The notes under the pieces were generated by a model. That model was not told the DNA's origin, searched no databases, and saw only the letters and a program-made list of their open reading frames with translations. The translations under genes were made by a program, and so were the position numbers. This document shows, piece by piece, positions 9,531 to 18,189 of a stretch of DNA of 58,826 nt; the first letter of the stretch is position 1; each line of letters opens with the position of its first letter. Source of the DNA: Syntrophaceae bacterium (GTDB taxonomy: Bacteria > Desulfobacterota > Syntrophia > Syntrophales > Smithellaceae); assembly GCA_009773315.1 (NCBI GenBank), contig WRPE01000017.1, positions 1-58,826 on the forward strand. The letters are read 5' to 3'.

Positions 9531-10300
9531 TTTATAAAAACATCGTTGTTGAAAAGAAGAAAGCTTACGCTATCATTCAATTCAATCGTGCTCATGAAAT
9601 GAATGCCCTGTCTAAAGAGATGAGGCTGGAATTTAACGATGCGCTCCTGGATGTCGAAATGGATCAGCAGATGAAAGCTTTGGTGATTACCGGCGGAGAG
9701 TATGTTTTTTCAGCCGGTATGGACATCAAAGAAATGTCATCTCTGTCTAATGTTGAAATTGATGACTATTTCGAATCGATGAAGCGATATCTGAAAAAAA
9801 TTTATTCATATCCTAAACCGGTTATTGCCGCAGTCGGTGGTATCGCCTTGGGCGGTGGTTTCAATATAGTGACGGTGTGCGATCTTATTGTTGCTTCAGA
9901 AAGCGCAATTTTTTGTCATCCGGAGCTAAAATTTGGTTTAAGCCCTCTTTTTTATCCGTTAAGCCAGATCGTGGGTGTGACCAAGGCAAAAGAAATCGTG
10001 ATGCTGGGAGAGCCAATCGGAGCCAATGAAGCGGAAAGAATCGGTCTCGTGAACAAGGTGTTGCCTCCTGAGAAATTTATGCAGGAAGCAGAGAAAATAG
10101 CAGAGACCTTATCGACAAGATCAGTCAAGGCTTTCGAGGAGCTGAAGAATATTTGTTCTATCGTGCCAAGAATGGATAAGATTGCCGCACTGGATTTAGA
10201 ATTGTCCATTGGCGGCATGCTGTTTGCCCGTGATGAACGCAAAATTCATATGAATGAAGTGCTTTTTATGGAAAAGTTGCGCAAGAAAAAAACAGAATAA
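9527..10300 (+). CDS. Enoyl-CoA hydratase/isomerase family protein
   Basis: Crotonase-fold protein, 257 aa. The oxyanion-hole segments are present (FSAGMDIKEM near 61-70, ALGGG at 107-111). Aligned by motif to rat enoyl-CoA hydratase, the second catalytic Glu is kept (E133 in HPELKFG), but the first position (E144 in rat) is N113 in ALGGGFNIV. One-Glu members are often isomerases or have other activities, so the exact reaction cannot be assigned. It overlaps the ihfB stop by four bases. The downstream neighbour is convergent and no terminator is visible. Confidence 0.85.
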   Translation: MIYKNIVVEKKKAYAIIQFNRAHEMNALSKEMRLEFNDALLDVEMDQQMKALVITGGEYVFSAGMDIKEMSSLSNVEIDDYFESMKRYLKKIYSYPKPVIAAVGGIALGGGFNIVTVCDLIVASESAIFCHPELKFGLSPLFYPLSQIVGVTKAKEIVMLGEPIGANEAERIGLVNKVLPPEKFMQEAEKIAETLSTRSVKAFEELKNICSIVPRMDKIAALDLELSIGGMLFARDERKIHMNEVLFMEKLRKKKTE

Positions 10301-10305
10301 ATCTT

Positions 10306-10590
10306 CTAGAGATTATCCCAATCGTTACCCGGTGCGGCAAAATCCTTGAGTTGATCCCTTCTTTTTTTATGCTGGAGCTTTTTCAACGCCTTGGCTTCGA
10401 TCTGACGGATTCGTTCCCGGGTCACCCCCATCATATCGCCGACTTCTTCCAGCGTGAAAGGTCCGTAATTACAAGCGACCCAGGTGCAGTTTAAAAACGA
10501 TTCGTTTTTTAGACGCCACTCACAGGTGGTATCCGTGCAGATTTCCGCTATTAAAAGTCCCTTTTTCTTACAGGTGTATATGTTAATCAT
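10306..10590 (-). CDS. Small sigma-70 region-4-like DNA-binding protein with N-terminal cysteines
   Basis: 94 aa. Residues 43-74 are a clear sigma-70 region 4.2 helix-turn-helix: [20 protein letters not shown], continuing [10 protein letters not shown]. There is no region 2 or 3, so it cannot be a complete sigma factor. The N-terminal half has five cysteines (C7, C18, C23, C35, C40), which could bind metal or an Fe-S cluster or sense redox. It lies 67 bases downstream of, and in the same direction as, the FTR and glutaredoxin genes. Similar short proteins exist in deltaproteobacteria as uncharacterised sequences. Function is inferred, not known. Confidence 0.75.
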   Translation of the reverse strand: MINIYTCKKKGLLIAEICTDTTCEWRLKNESFLNCTWVACNYGPFTLEEVGDMMGVTRERIRQIEAKALKKLQHKKRRDQLKDFAAPGNDWDNL

Positions 10591-10625
10591 TAAAATGATC
10601 CCTTCACTTAAATTAAATCGGGTCT

Positions 10626-10654
10626 AACTTATTGTTACCTGGATCGTTTGTCAA
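10626..10654 (-). promoter_or_regulatory. Candidate promoter for the sigma-4-like gene
   Basis: A perfect TTGACA (minus strand, 10649-10654) and TAAGTT (10626-10631) are 17 bases apart, just beyond the FTR stop. It suggests the small gene may also be transcribed on its own. Confidence 0.35.
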
Positions 10655-10657
10655 CAT

Positions 10658-10990
10658 TTAAGAAAACAATTTATCCGGCGGCCGTCTTTCCGGGACGTAC
10701 CGATGGGGAATATTATTGTCATTCCATTCTTGAGTAACATATAAATTACAGTAGCAGCTTCCGTATTCTTTCACATCTTCGGTTCTGTAAACACAGGGGC
10801 ACATGATATCACGATCATTTTCACGGTTGCCCGATGCCAGGCGGCAGGGGCAGGATGAATAGCCGTAACGCTCCTTGTTGATCAGGAGATCCTGGAGAAT
10901 GGAAAGCACCCAATCCTTATCTTTGTTGAAAAAATAACCTTTTGGTTCCTGGGCTTTTTTTAACAGATCATAAAGGTCGGCAGGCGTCAT
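10658..10990 (-). CDS. Ferredoxin-thioredoxin reductase catalytic-subunit-like protein
   Basis: 110 aa with all six signature cysteines of FTR beta: CPC at 47-49, CPC at 64-66 and CYC at 79-81. In the plant/cyanobacterial enzyme four of these bind a 4Fe-4S cluster and two form the redox-active disulfide. It would move electrons from ferredoxin to a thiol protein in the cytoplasm. The start overlaps the end of the glutaredoxin gene (ATGA), so the glutaredoxin is the probable partner. No FTR alpha subunit or ferredoxin is seen nearby. Confidence 0.88.
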   Translation of the reverse strand: MTPADLYDLLKKAQEPKGYFFNKDKDWVLSILQDLLINKERYGYSSCPCRLASGNRENDRDIMCPCVYRTEDVKEYGSCYCNLYVTQEWNDNNIPHRYVPERRPPDKLFS

Positions 10991-11241
10991 AAAAGTCCCA
11001 GCGCCTCTTTGATGTCAACTTCTTTGAAACCGATAATAATTTTATCACCGATGATGATGGTCGGGAAAGAACGCTGCGGGTTGTATTGGACGACTTCGTT
11101 TAATATATTCTCTCTATCTGTGCCTTGCAGTAAATCGACATCGGTTGCGTCAAAAACGATGTTGTTTTCATTTAAAAATTTTTTAGCCGCTTTGCAATGA
11201 CTGCATGTGCTCAAGGTATATATTCTAACTTTCGTTGCCAT
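10987..11241 (-). CDS. Glutaredoxin family protein
   Basis: 84 aa thioredoxin-fold protein. The active site CSHC is at residues 13-16 and the cis-proline in SFPTIIIGD is near 60. The start has GGAGGG upstream. The following FTR-like gene overlaps by four bases, suggesting a dedicated ferredoxin-FTR-glutaredoxin electron path rather than glutathione as reductant. Function by family; the partner assignment is inferred. Confidence 0.88.
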   Translation of the reverse strand: MATKVRIYTLSTCSHCKAAKKFLNENNIVFDATDVDLLQGTDRENILNEVVQYNPQRSFPTIIIGDKIIIGFKEVDIKEALGLL

Positions 11242-11267
11242 CTTCAGCCCTCCTGGATTTTTTTGAT

Positions 11268-11296
11268 TTATATATGTTTTTTAGCTATCATGTCAA
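11268..11296 (-). promoter_or_regulatory. Candidate promoter for the glutaredoxin-FTR operon
   Basis: On the minus strand TTGACA (11291-11296) is followed after 17 bases by ATATAA (11268-11273) within a TATATAAA run, about 27 bases before the glutaredoxin ATG. Confidence 0.55.
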
Positions 11297-11330
11297 GCTG
11301 ATAGTCAAGAATCCATCAGGCAAAGATTTA

Positions 11331-11359
11331 TTGACAAGAGCACTCAATTCAGATATCAA
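11331..11359 (+). promoter_or_regulatory. Candidate promoter for psd-pssA
   Basis: TTGACA (11331-11336), 17 bases, TATCAA (11354-11359), about 35 bases before the psd ATG. It is divergent from the glutaredoxin promoter in a 152-base gap. Confidence 0.5.
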
Positions 11360-11393
11360 CAAAACCTCATTTAAAGAAAGATAAAAATACTGT

Positions 11394-12035
11394 ATGAAAC
11401 ATAATAGTATTATCGCTTACGAAGGTTTTCCCTTTATTATCTTTTCACTGGCCCTCACTATCCTTGCAGCTTTTTTCGGCATCACCTGGCTCGCGGTTAT
11501 TTTAGCCGCGGTTACGGTCTTCATCCTCTGTTTTTTCCGTAATCCGGAAAGAAATTTTCAAGATGAGGATAAACTGGTCATTTGTCCTGCGGACGGCAAA
11601 ATTATCAAAATAGAGGAAGTCAATGTTCAGGGTACCATTACAGGCCGGTTTAAGAAAATAAGTATTTTTATGAATGTCTTCAATGTTCATGTGAATCGTG
11701 CCCCGTATGACGGGACGATTGGGAAAATTTCCTACCACAAGGGCAAATTTCTGTCGGCCAATCTGGATAAGGCGTCGGCGGAAAATGAACGAAATGAAAT
11801 AATGATTTGCGCCAAAGACGGCCGCGCGATTTGGGCGGTACAAATTGCCGGACTCATCGCCAGGAGAATTGTTTGCTGGACCCGTCAAGGAGCAGATATC
11901 AAAAAAGGCGAGCGATTCGGTCTGATCCGCTTCGGATCCCGCGTGGAAGTTTTCCTACCTTCTGATTCCCGAGTTGTCGTAAAACTGGACGACAAAGTCC
12001 GGGCGGGACAAACACCATTAGGATACCTCTCATGA
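11394..12035 (+). CDS. psd: Phosphatidylserine decarboxylase (short proenzyme form)
   Basis: Converts phosphatidylserine to phosphatidylethanolamine at the inner membrane. At 213 aa it is the short Psd type. Two hydrophobic segments cover about residues 12-48. The self-cleavage site is the Gly-Ser of RFGSRVEVF near residue 182, where the Ser becomes the pyruvoyl group. Conserved FMNVFNVHVNRAP lies near 90-103. The stop overlaps the pssA ATG by four bases, so the two steps of PE synthesis are coupled. Confidence 0.94.
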   Translation: MKHNSIIAYEGFPFIIFSLALTILAAFFGITWLAVILAAVTVFILCFFRNPERNFQDEDKLVICPADGKIIKIEEVNVQGTITGRFKKISIFMNVFNVHVNRAPYDGTIGKISYHKGKFLSANLDKASAENERNEIMICAKDGRAIWAVQIAGLIARRIVCWTRQGADIKKGERFGLIRFGSRVEVFLPSDSRVVVKLDDKVRAGQTPLGYLS

Positions 12036-12802
12036 ACCAAGAACGGCGCATCAGAAATATACGCATTAAAAAAGGCATTTATGTTTTACCGAATCTTTTT
12101 ACGACGGCCAGTTTATTTATGGGATTTTATTCTATTATTGCCTCAATTCAGGAAAAGTTTTTTCTAGCCGCAATAGCCATATTACTGTCTCTCGTTTTTG
12201 ACGGCCTGGACGGCAGAGTCGCGCGCATGACCAATACAACCAGCAAATTCGGTGCTGAATATGATTCGCTGGCTGATTTAATCGCGTTTGGCGTTGCGCC
12301 ATCCTTAATGGCTTACATCTGGGCTATGTCTTTTTACGGGAAACTGGGTTGGATGGCCGGCTTCCTGTTTGTAGCCTGCGGCGCTTTACGTCTGGCAAGA
12401 TACAATATTCAAATCGGTCTGATTGATAGTAAGGTGTTTAACGGGTTGCCCATCCCGGCAGCCGCCTCCATGATTGCCGCGACCGTTATATTTTTTAATG
12501 ACATGGGAGTTGAAGGCACTTTTCACAATCCCTTCGTGATGATCTTTGTCGTTATCTTATCTCTTTTAATGGTCAGCAATATCAAATACTACAGCGGCAA
12601 AGATATGAAGTTTTTCACCCGCATGCCGTTTATGACCTTTTTAGTAATCGTTGGTATTTTACTGGTTATCATCTATATGCCGGAAGTGATGATTTTTATA
12701 ATTTTTATGTGCTATGCCATTTCCGGACCTCTGTGGTGGGTCTTTAAATTTATTCAGAAAATGCGTCAGAATAATTTGAAAAAGAATAATGTTCCTAAAT
12801 AG
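12032..12802 (+). CDS. pssA: CDP-diacylglycerol-serine O-phosphatidyltransferase
   Basis: Integral membrane enzyme that makes phosphatidylserine from CDP-diacylglycerol and serine, feeding Psd. The CDP-alcohol phosphotransferase signature DGLDGRVAR...G...D...D is at about residues 67-91. Several hydrophobic helices follow. At 256 aa it is the Bacillus-type (class II) enzyme. It overlaps psd by four bases. Confidence 0.94.
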   Translation: MNQERRIRNIRIKKGIYVLPNLFTTASLFMGFYSIIASIQEKFFLAAIAILLSLVFDGLDGRVARMTNTTSKFGAEYDSLADLIAFGVAPSLMAYIWAMSFYGKLGWMAGFLFVACGALRLARYNIQIGLIDSKVFNGLPIPAAASMIAATVIFFNDMGVEGTFHNPFVMIFVVILSLLMVSNIKYYSGKDMKFFTRMPFMTFLVIVGILLVIIYMPEVMIFIIFMCYAISGPLWWVFKFIQKMRQNNLKKNNVPK

Positions 12803-12843
12803 GAATCATAATACGAATGATGCACTAATTCCAAAGTGAAATT

Positions 12844-13401
12844 ATGAGAATTTCAGGAGGTGAAGCAAAAGGAAGGACGCTGAGTTTTCCTTCCCGATCA
12901 ACGCAAAGACCGACAACTGATTTTTTACGGGAAGCTCTTTTCAATTTATTGGAATTACCGGCAAGTCAAAGTTTTTTGGACTTATTTGCCGGGTCCGGCT
13001 CTGTGGGATTGGAGGCCTTAAGCCGGAAAGCGGAAAAGGTTACTTTTGTTGAAAAAAGCAAGGCACTTATCGGGGTTATCCGCGAAAATGTTTCATTATG
13101 CGGATATTCGGAGAGATGCTTCATCGTCCATGCCGATATTCGATCAGCCTTGCGTGGTTTTAACCAAAAAAAATGCAAGTTTAATGTGATCTTTGCCGAT
13201 CCACCTTACAACCAGGGTTTGATCGGAGAAACGCTCAAGGTATTAAAGGAATATCCTGTATTACAAGAAGAAGACGGTATTATTGTGCTGCAGCATTCCA
13301 TCAGAGAGCAGCTGACACCGTTAACGGATGGATGGTTTATGGCGGACCAGAGAAAATATGGAGACAATTTATTAACTTTTATAAGGATGGGCAGAGCGTG
13401 A
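12844..13401 (+). CDS. rsmD: 16S rRNA (guanine966-N2)-methyltransferase
   Basis: Class I SAM methyltransferase acting on assembled 30S precursors. The N-terminal MRISGGEAKGR is characteristic of RsmD. The SAM loop DLFAGSGSVGLEAL is at about residues 42-55 and the catalytic DPPY at about 120. Its TGA shares one base with the coaD ATG, and rsmD-coaD is a conserved pair. Confidence 0.94.
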   Translation: MRISGGEAKGRTLSFPSRSTQRPTTDFLREALFNLLELPASQSFLDLFAGSGSVGLEALSRKAEKVTFVEKSKALIGVIRENVSLCGYSERCFIVHADIRSALRGFNQKKCKFNVIFADPPYNQGLIGETLKVLKEYPVLQEEDGIIVLQHSIREQLTPLTDGWFMADQRKYGDNLLTFIRMGRA

Positions 13402-13913
13402 TGCAAGAGAAATTCAATAATAAAATTGCGATTTATCCGGGCTCATTTGATCCGATTACCAATGGTCATGTGGATATTATTAAAAGGGGCAGCAGAATCT
13501 TCGATGAAATCATTGTTCTTGTCGCACAGAACCCGAGTAAATCATCCTTGTTTTCCGTGGATGAGCGGTGTCAGTTCATCTGGGAAATATTTCAGGGTTA
13601 TGAGGGGATTCGAGTTGATTATCATGAAGGTCTACTTGTTGATTATTTCAAGAATTCCGGCGCCAGTACGATCTTACGGGGTATGCGCGCTCTTTCCGAT
13701 TTTGAGTACGAATTTCAAATGGCGCTCATGAACCGACGCCAGACAAAAAATATTGAAACGGTCTTCTTGATGAGCGGATATCGGTGGTTTTATACCAGCT
13801 CTAAGCTCATCAAGGAAGTGGCCAGTCTGGGTGGATCGGTCAGGGGGCTTGTACCGGAAAATGTACATAATAAGTTAATGGAAAAATTCAATATTATAAA
13901 TAACAGGAAGTAG
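13401..13913 (+). CDS. coaD: Pantetheine-phosphate adenylyltransferase
   Basis: Adenylates 4'-phosphopantetheine to dephospho-CoA. The nucleotidyltransferase motif YPGSFDPITNGH (T/HxGH type) is at residues 12-23, and TSSKLIKEVASLGG near 133 is the ISSS-type motif. I chose the ATG at 13401 (170 aa), which overlaps the rsmD stop; the longer open frame from 13332 would lie inside rsmD and is not family-like. Confidence 0.94.
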   Translation: MQEKFNNKIAIYPGSFDPITNGHVDIIKRGSRIFDEIIVLVAQNPSKSSLFSVDERCQFIWEIFQGYEGIRVDYHEGLLVDYFKNSGASTILRGMRALSDFEYEFQMALMNRRQTKNIETVFLMSGYRWFYTSSKLIKEVASLGGSVRGLVPENVHNKLMEKFNIINNRK

Positions 13914-13931
13914 TTAAAGGGAAGGAAATAA

Positions 13932-15335
13932 ATGGGAGGTCTTTTCGGAGTCGTCACGCAAGATAGTTGCGTTCAGGCACTCTTTTACGGAACGGATTAT
14001 CATTCTCATCTGGGAACAGAACACGGCGGTATGGCCGTATTCGGCGACAAAGGGTTTTATAATACGATTCACGGCATATCGCAGGCGCAATTTAAATCGC
14101 GATTTGTCGATGATTATAAAAAGATGGAGGGACACTCAGGCATCGGCGCCATTGATGATGAATCTCCGCAACCACTGATTTTCCGCTCCAAGTTTGGTAT
14201 TTATGCGGTGGTGGCAGCAGGATTGATTACCAATAAGAATGCACTGGTTGGCGAGCTTCTTAATGAAGGAGCTTCTTTTACTGAGATGGCCGGAGGTGGG
14301 GTTAATAACGCGGAAATAGTTGCTTCCCTGATTAATCGTGGCGATAATATTGTAGAAGGCATCGCATCCATGCGCGGTATTATCGAAGGGTCTATTTGTG
14401 TTTTAGTCCTGACGCCGGAAGGCATTTATGCCGCCCGGGACAAGGTTGGACGCTTCCCTCTCGCGCTGGGTCAGAGCAAAGACTTAAGCAGAAAATCATA
14501 TGTCGTCGCAACCGAAGCAAGCTCTTTTGAGAATCTTGGTTATGAATTGCACCGATTCGTGGGACCAGGTGAAATTGTGTTGCTTTCTAGTGATGGAATC
14601 AAACAGCTCAAACCGGAAGGAAACCAGAAAAATATTTGTTCCTTTTTGTGGATATATACGGGTTCCCCTTCATCCATCTACGACGGTATCAGCGTGGAGC
14701 GCACTCGGGAACGTTGTGGCAGCTATCTAGCCAAGCGGGATAACGTTCAGGTGGACTTTGTCGCCGGTGTTCCCGATTCCGGTGTCGGTCACGCCATCGG
14801 CTACGCCATGGAATCCGGCATTCCTTACCGGAGGCCCTTGGTGAAGTACACACCCGGTTATGGACGAAGTTACACGCCGCCCACTCAGGAAATTCGTGAT
14901 TTGATTGCAACCATGAAGCTAAGCGCCGTTAGGGAAGTCATCGATGGTAACCGGATGATTATTTGCGACGATTCCATTGTTCGTGGTACGCAGTTAAAAA
15001 ATTTAACGGTAAAAAAGTTGTGGGACAATGGCGCAAAGGAAATTCACATTCGTCCCGCCTGTCCGCCTCTGATGTATCCCTGTATTTATGCATCTTCAAC
15101 GAGAACAACCGCTGAGCTGGCCTGCCGCAAAGCGATGCGTGCACTGGAAGGGAAAGACATTGAAGACCCCTCAGATTATCTCGACACAACATCACCTAAG
15201 CACGCGAAGATGATCGATTGGATTCGTTGTGATTTGAATGTGACGTCTCTGAAATATATGACCATAGAAGACATGATAGCGGCGATCGGCCTGCCTTCGG
15301 ATCAGCTTTGTCTGCATTGTTGGCTGGGAAAATAA
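13932..15335 (+). CDS. PurF-like amidophosphoribosyltransferase homologue lacking the glutaminase cysteine
   Basis: 467 aa with the two-domain plan of PurF: an N-terminal Ntn glutaminase-like domain (1-235) and a C-terminal phosphoribosyltransferase. The PRPP loop ICDDSIVRGT is intact at 344-353. In PurF the residue after Met1 is the catalytic Cys; here the start is MGGLFGVV, and the usual HRGQE is replaced by HLGTEHGG (26-33). By motif alignment with Bacillus PurF, the four Fe-S ligands are kept as C236, C384, C460 and C463 (LCLHCW). So it should not hydrolyse glutamine; it may use free ammonia, another acceptor, or be regulatory. It sits between coaD and ispG with no pur genes nearby. An annotation as plain PurF would be misleading. 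I believe similar Cys-less relatives occur in other anaerobes, from memory only. Confidence 0.85.
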   Translation: MGGLFGVVTQDSCVQALFYGTDYHSHLGTEHGGMAVFGDKGFYNTIHGISQAQFKSRFVDDYKKMEGHSGIGAIDDESPQPLIFRSKFGIYAVVAAGLITNKNALVGELLNEGASFTEMAGGGVNNAEIVASLINRGDNIVEGIASMRGIIEGSICVLVLTPEGIYAARDKVGRFPLALGQSKDLSRKSYVVATEASSFENLGYELHRFVGPGEIVLLSSDGIKQLKPEGNQKNICSFLWIYTGSPSSIYDGISVERTRERCGSYLAKRDNVQVDFVAGVPDSGVGHAIGYAMESGIPYRRPLVKYTPGYGRSYTPPTQEIRDLIATMKLSAVREVIDGNRMIICDDSIVRGTQLKNLTVKKLWDNGAKEIHIRPACPPLMYPCIYASSTRTTAELACRKAMRALEGKDIEDPSDYLDTTSPKHAKMIDWIRCDLNVTSLKYMTIEDMIAAIGLPSDQLCLHCWLGK

Positions 15336-15354
15336 GTCAAGAAAAACCAAGCCT

Positions 15355-16428
15355 ATGGAACACATCTCAAAAACGAGAAGAAAAGCAAGAGCAATACATA
15401 TCGGGTCAGTCGAAATAGGAGGGGACGCGCCCATCGCTGTCCAATCCATGACCAATACGGATACACGTAATATTAGTGAAACAGTCAAGCAGATCCATGC
15501 ATTGCAGGAAGCAGGCTGCGAAATCGTGCGGATCGCCGTTCCTGATCAGGAAGCCGCTCAGGCGATACCGGCGATTAAAAAGAGCATTAAAATCCCGCTG
15601 ATTGCTGATATTCATTTCCACTATCAATTGGCTCTTGATGCTATCAAGAATGGCGCAGACGGCATAAGGATCAATCCCGGCAATATCGTCAAAGACAAGA
15701 TCGCTGAAATTGTCAAGGCGGCCAAAGAACGCCAGACGGTCATCCGCATCGGCGTCAATGCCGGTTCGTTGCAGAAAGATCTGGTGCTGGAGTATGGCGG
15801 CGTGACCGCAGAAGTCCTTTGTGTCAGCGCTTTGCGCAATGTTGAAATGTTTGAGGACATGGGATTTGATTTAATCAAACTTTCGCTTAAATCATCCGAC
15901 GTGCCGATGATGATTGAGGCCTACCGGATGATCGCCGCCCAAACAGATTATCCTTTACACCTGGGCGTCACAGAAGCAGGAACGCTGGTTAACGCGGCCA
16001 TCAAATCAGCGCTGGGCATAGGCCAGCTACTTTATGACGGCATTGGGGATACCATTCGCGTTTCGGTGACCGGCAATCCGGTGTTGGAAATACCGCTGGC
16101 CTACGGGATTCTGCGCGCCTTAAAAATCCGGAAGGTCGGGCCGGAAATTATATCTTGTCCTACTTGCGGACGGTGTCAGATCGATCTTTTGGGGTTAACG
16201 GAAAAGATTGAAAAAGCGCTGTCCGGCAGGAAAGAATATATCAAAGTTGCTCTCATGGGCTGTGTGGTCAATGGACCCGGTGAAGCTGCCGATGCGGATA
16301 TCGGTCTCGCGGGAGGTAAAGGTTTCGGCATGCTTTTTAAAAAAGGTGTAGCCTATAAAAAAGTTGAAGAAAAAGATTTTGTCCAGGTTTTGCTCGAAGA
16401 GATAAAATCCCTGGACAATGAAAAATAA
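15355..16428 (+). CDS. ispG: 4-hydroxy-3-methylbut-2-en-1-yl diphosphate synthase
   Basis: Fe-S enzyme of the MEP isoprenoid pathway that reduces MEcPP to HMBPP. The N-terminal TIM-barrel half begins IAVQSMTNTDT, and the cluster ligands are seen in SCPTCGRC (near 263-270) and MGCVVNGPGE (near 300). At 357 aa it is the short bacterial type. It starts 19 bases after the PurF-like stop and is followed by proS after 9 bases. Confidence 0.95.
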   Translation: MEHISKTRRKARAIHIGSVEIGGDAPIAVQSMTNTDTRNISETVKQIHALQEAGCEIVRIAVPDQEAAQAIPAIKKSIKIPLIADIHFHYQLALDAIKNGADGIRINPGNIVKDKIAEIVKAAKERQTVIRIGVNAGSLQKDLVLEYGGVTAEVLCVSALRNVEMFEDMGFDLIKLSLKSSDVPMMIEAYRMIAAQTDYPLHLGVTEAGTLVNAAIKSALGIGQLLYDGIGDTIRVSVTGNPVLEIPLAYGILRALKIRKVGPEIISCPTCGRCQIDLLGLTEKIEKALSGRKEYIKVALMGCVVNGPGEAADADIGLAGGKGFGMLFKKGVAYKKVEEKDFVQVLLEEIKSLDNEK

Positions 16429-16437
16429 GGAGGGGTA

Positions 16438-18162
16438 ATGCGGTACTCGGAAATGCACCTGCCCACAGGAAGGGAAATCCCTTCCGATGCGGAGGTTATC
16501 AGCAATCAGCTCATGATTCGGGCGGGAATGATTCGAAAATTAACCAGTGGCATCTATTCTTATTTACCACTGGGCTACCGTGTCATTAGAAAAGTGGAAC
16601 AGATTATTCGCGAGGAAATGGATAAAGCCGGAGCTCAGGAGGTTCATCTTCCGATGGTTCAGCCTGCGGAACTCTGGCAGGAATCCGGTCGTTGGAATTA
16701 TTACGGCAAAGAACTTTTACGGTTTCGAGACCGCAATGACCGAGATTATTGCCTAGGGCCGACCCATGAAGAGGTTATCACTGATCTGGTGCGAAACGAT
16801 ATTAAAACGTATAGGCAATTGCCGCGCAATCTGTATCAGATCCAGACAAAATTCCGCGATGAAGTGCGTCCGCGTTTCGGTGTGATGCGCTGCCGGGAAT
16901 TCGGCATGAAAGACGCCTACAGTTTTGACGCGGACGAGGCGGGTGCAGAAACAAGCTATGAGAAGATGTTTGCCGCCTATAATAGCATTTTTCGGCGGTG
17001 CGGTCTGAAGTACCGTCCGGTGGAGGCGGATTCCGGCAGCATCGGCGGAAGTTTCTCGCATGAGTTCATGGTTATGGCCGAATCGGGCGAGGACGCTATC
17101 GTATTTTGTGAAAAGTGCAGCTATGCCGCCAATTTGGAAAAGGCCGAAATCGCCAGGCCCGAAAAGAACGTCCACCTGGAAAAAGATTGGTTGCCCATGG
17201 AGAGCATTGAAACACCGGCTGTGCGAACCATTGAGGAAGTCAGTGCTTTCCTGAATGTCTTGCCCCGGCAGATTGTTAAAACGCTCATTTTCAACGCGGA
17301 CGGCAAGCCTTGCGCCGTTCTGATCCGTGGTGATCAGGAGATCAACGAAATCAAAGTGAAAAATTACCTGGGCGCAGCCGAGCTTACACTCGCCGATGAT
17401 GACATGATTGTGAAAGCGACCGGTGCACCACGTGGTTTTGCAGGGGCCGTCGGAATTAACGTCAAAGTGATTGCCGATTATTCCATTATGAATCTGGTCA
17501 ATATGGTCACCGGCGCCAACAAAGAAGATTATCATCTGAAAAATGTCAATATCGGACGTGATTTTCAGGTGGCGTTTTTCGCCGATCTGCGTGTTTCCGA
17601 ACCCGGGGATGCCTGTCCCCGCTGTACTGGCGCCATCAAGTTTGTTCGGGGCATCGAAGTCGGTCATGTTTTTAAACTGGGAACCAAGTACAGCAAAGCC
17701 ATGAAAGCCAGTTATCTCGATCGCGACGGTAAGGAAAAAATCATGATTATGGGCTGCTACGGCATCGGTATCGGCCGAACCGTGGCCGCGTGTATTGAAC
17801 AGAATTTCGATCAAAACGGTATTATCTGGCCGATGCCGCTGGCGCCCTATGCGGTGATTGTCACACCCGTGAATATCAACGAGCCCGACGTGATGAAAGC
17901 GTCGGAAGATATTTATGCCGAATTGCTGGCCTGTGGCGTAGAAGTGATTCTGGATGATCGCGATGAAAGAGCGGGTGTCAAGTTCAAAGACGCCGACCTT
18001 ATCGGTATTCCGCTCAGGATTGTCGTGGGACTCAAGAATCTGGCCCAGGGCTATGTCGAGTTGAAAATCCGTAGAACCGGCAAGAGCAGCCTTTATGCGA
18101 CCGGGGATGTTGTTCGCGAAGTCCGAAAAATAATTACTTCAGAATTGAACGAGGCCGATTGA
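16438..18162 (+). CDS. proS: Prolyl-tRNA synthetase
   Basis: Class II aminoacyl-tRNA synthetase, 574 aa, bacterial type. Motif 2 is within the [21 protein letters not shown] area (about 138-160), the YbaK-like editing domain is inserted at about 225-380, and motif 3 with GIGIGR is near 443. The C-terminal anticodon-binding domain ends the protein. The ATG follows AAGGAGGGG closely. A tRNA-Pro gene lies about 4.3 kb downstream. Confidence 0.96.
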   Translation: MRYSEMHLPTGREIPSDAEVISNQLMIRAGMIRKLTSGIYSYLPLGYRVIRKVEQIIREEMDKAGAQEVHLPMVQPAELWQESGRWNYYGKELLRFRDRNDRDYCLGPTHEEVITDLVRNDIKTYRQLPRNLYQIQTKFRDEVRPRFGVMRCREFGMKDAYSFDADEAGAETSYEKMFAAYNSIFRRCGLKYRPVEADSGSIGGSFSHEFMVMAESGEDAIVFCEKCSYAANLEKAEIARPEKNVHLEKDWLPMESIETPAVRTIEEVSAFLNVLPRQIVKTLIFNADGKPCAVLIRGDQEINEIKVKNYLGAAELTLADDDMIVKATGAPRGFAGAVGINVKVIADYSIMNLVNMVTGANKEDYHLKNVNIGRDFQVAFFADLRVSEPGDACPRCTGAIKFVRGIEVGHVFKLGTKYSKAMKASYLDRDGKEKIMIMGCYGIGIGRTVAACIEQNFDQNGIIWPMPLAPYAVIVTPVNINEPDVMKASEDIYAELLACGVEVILDDRDERAGVKFKDADLIGIPLRIVVGLKNLAQGYVELKIRRTGKSSLYATGDVVREVRKIITSELNEAD

Positions 18163-18189
18163 TAGCCGCGCATTGGACTGGAAGTCTTC

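Noticed and set aside
10591-10657. Riboswitch or leader RNA considered before the sigma-4-like gene
   Set aside because: Too short and without a stable fold or known motif; only a TTGACA promoter element is visible.
16753-17814. Long minus-strand open frame (353 codons) opposite proS
   Set aside because: It is a shadow frame of a well-supported proS; the peptide is His/Phe/Asn-rich with no recognisable motif.
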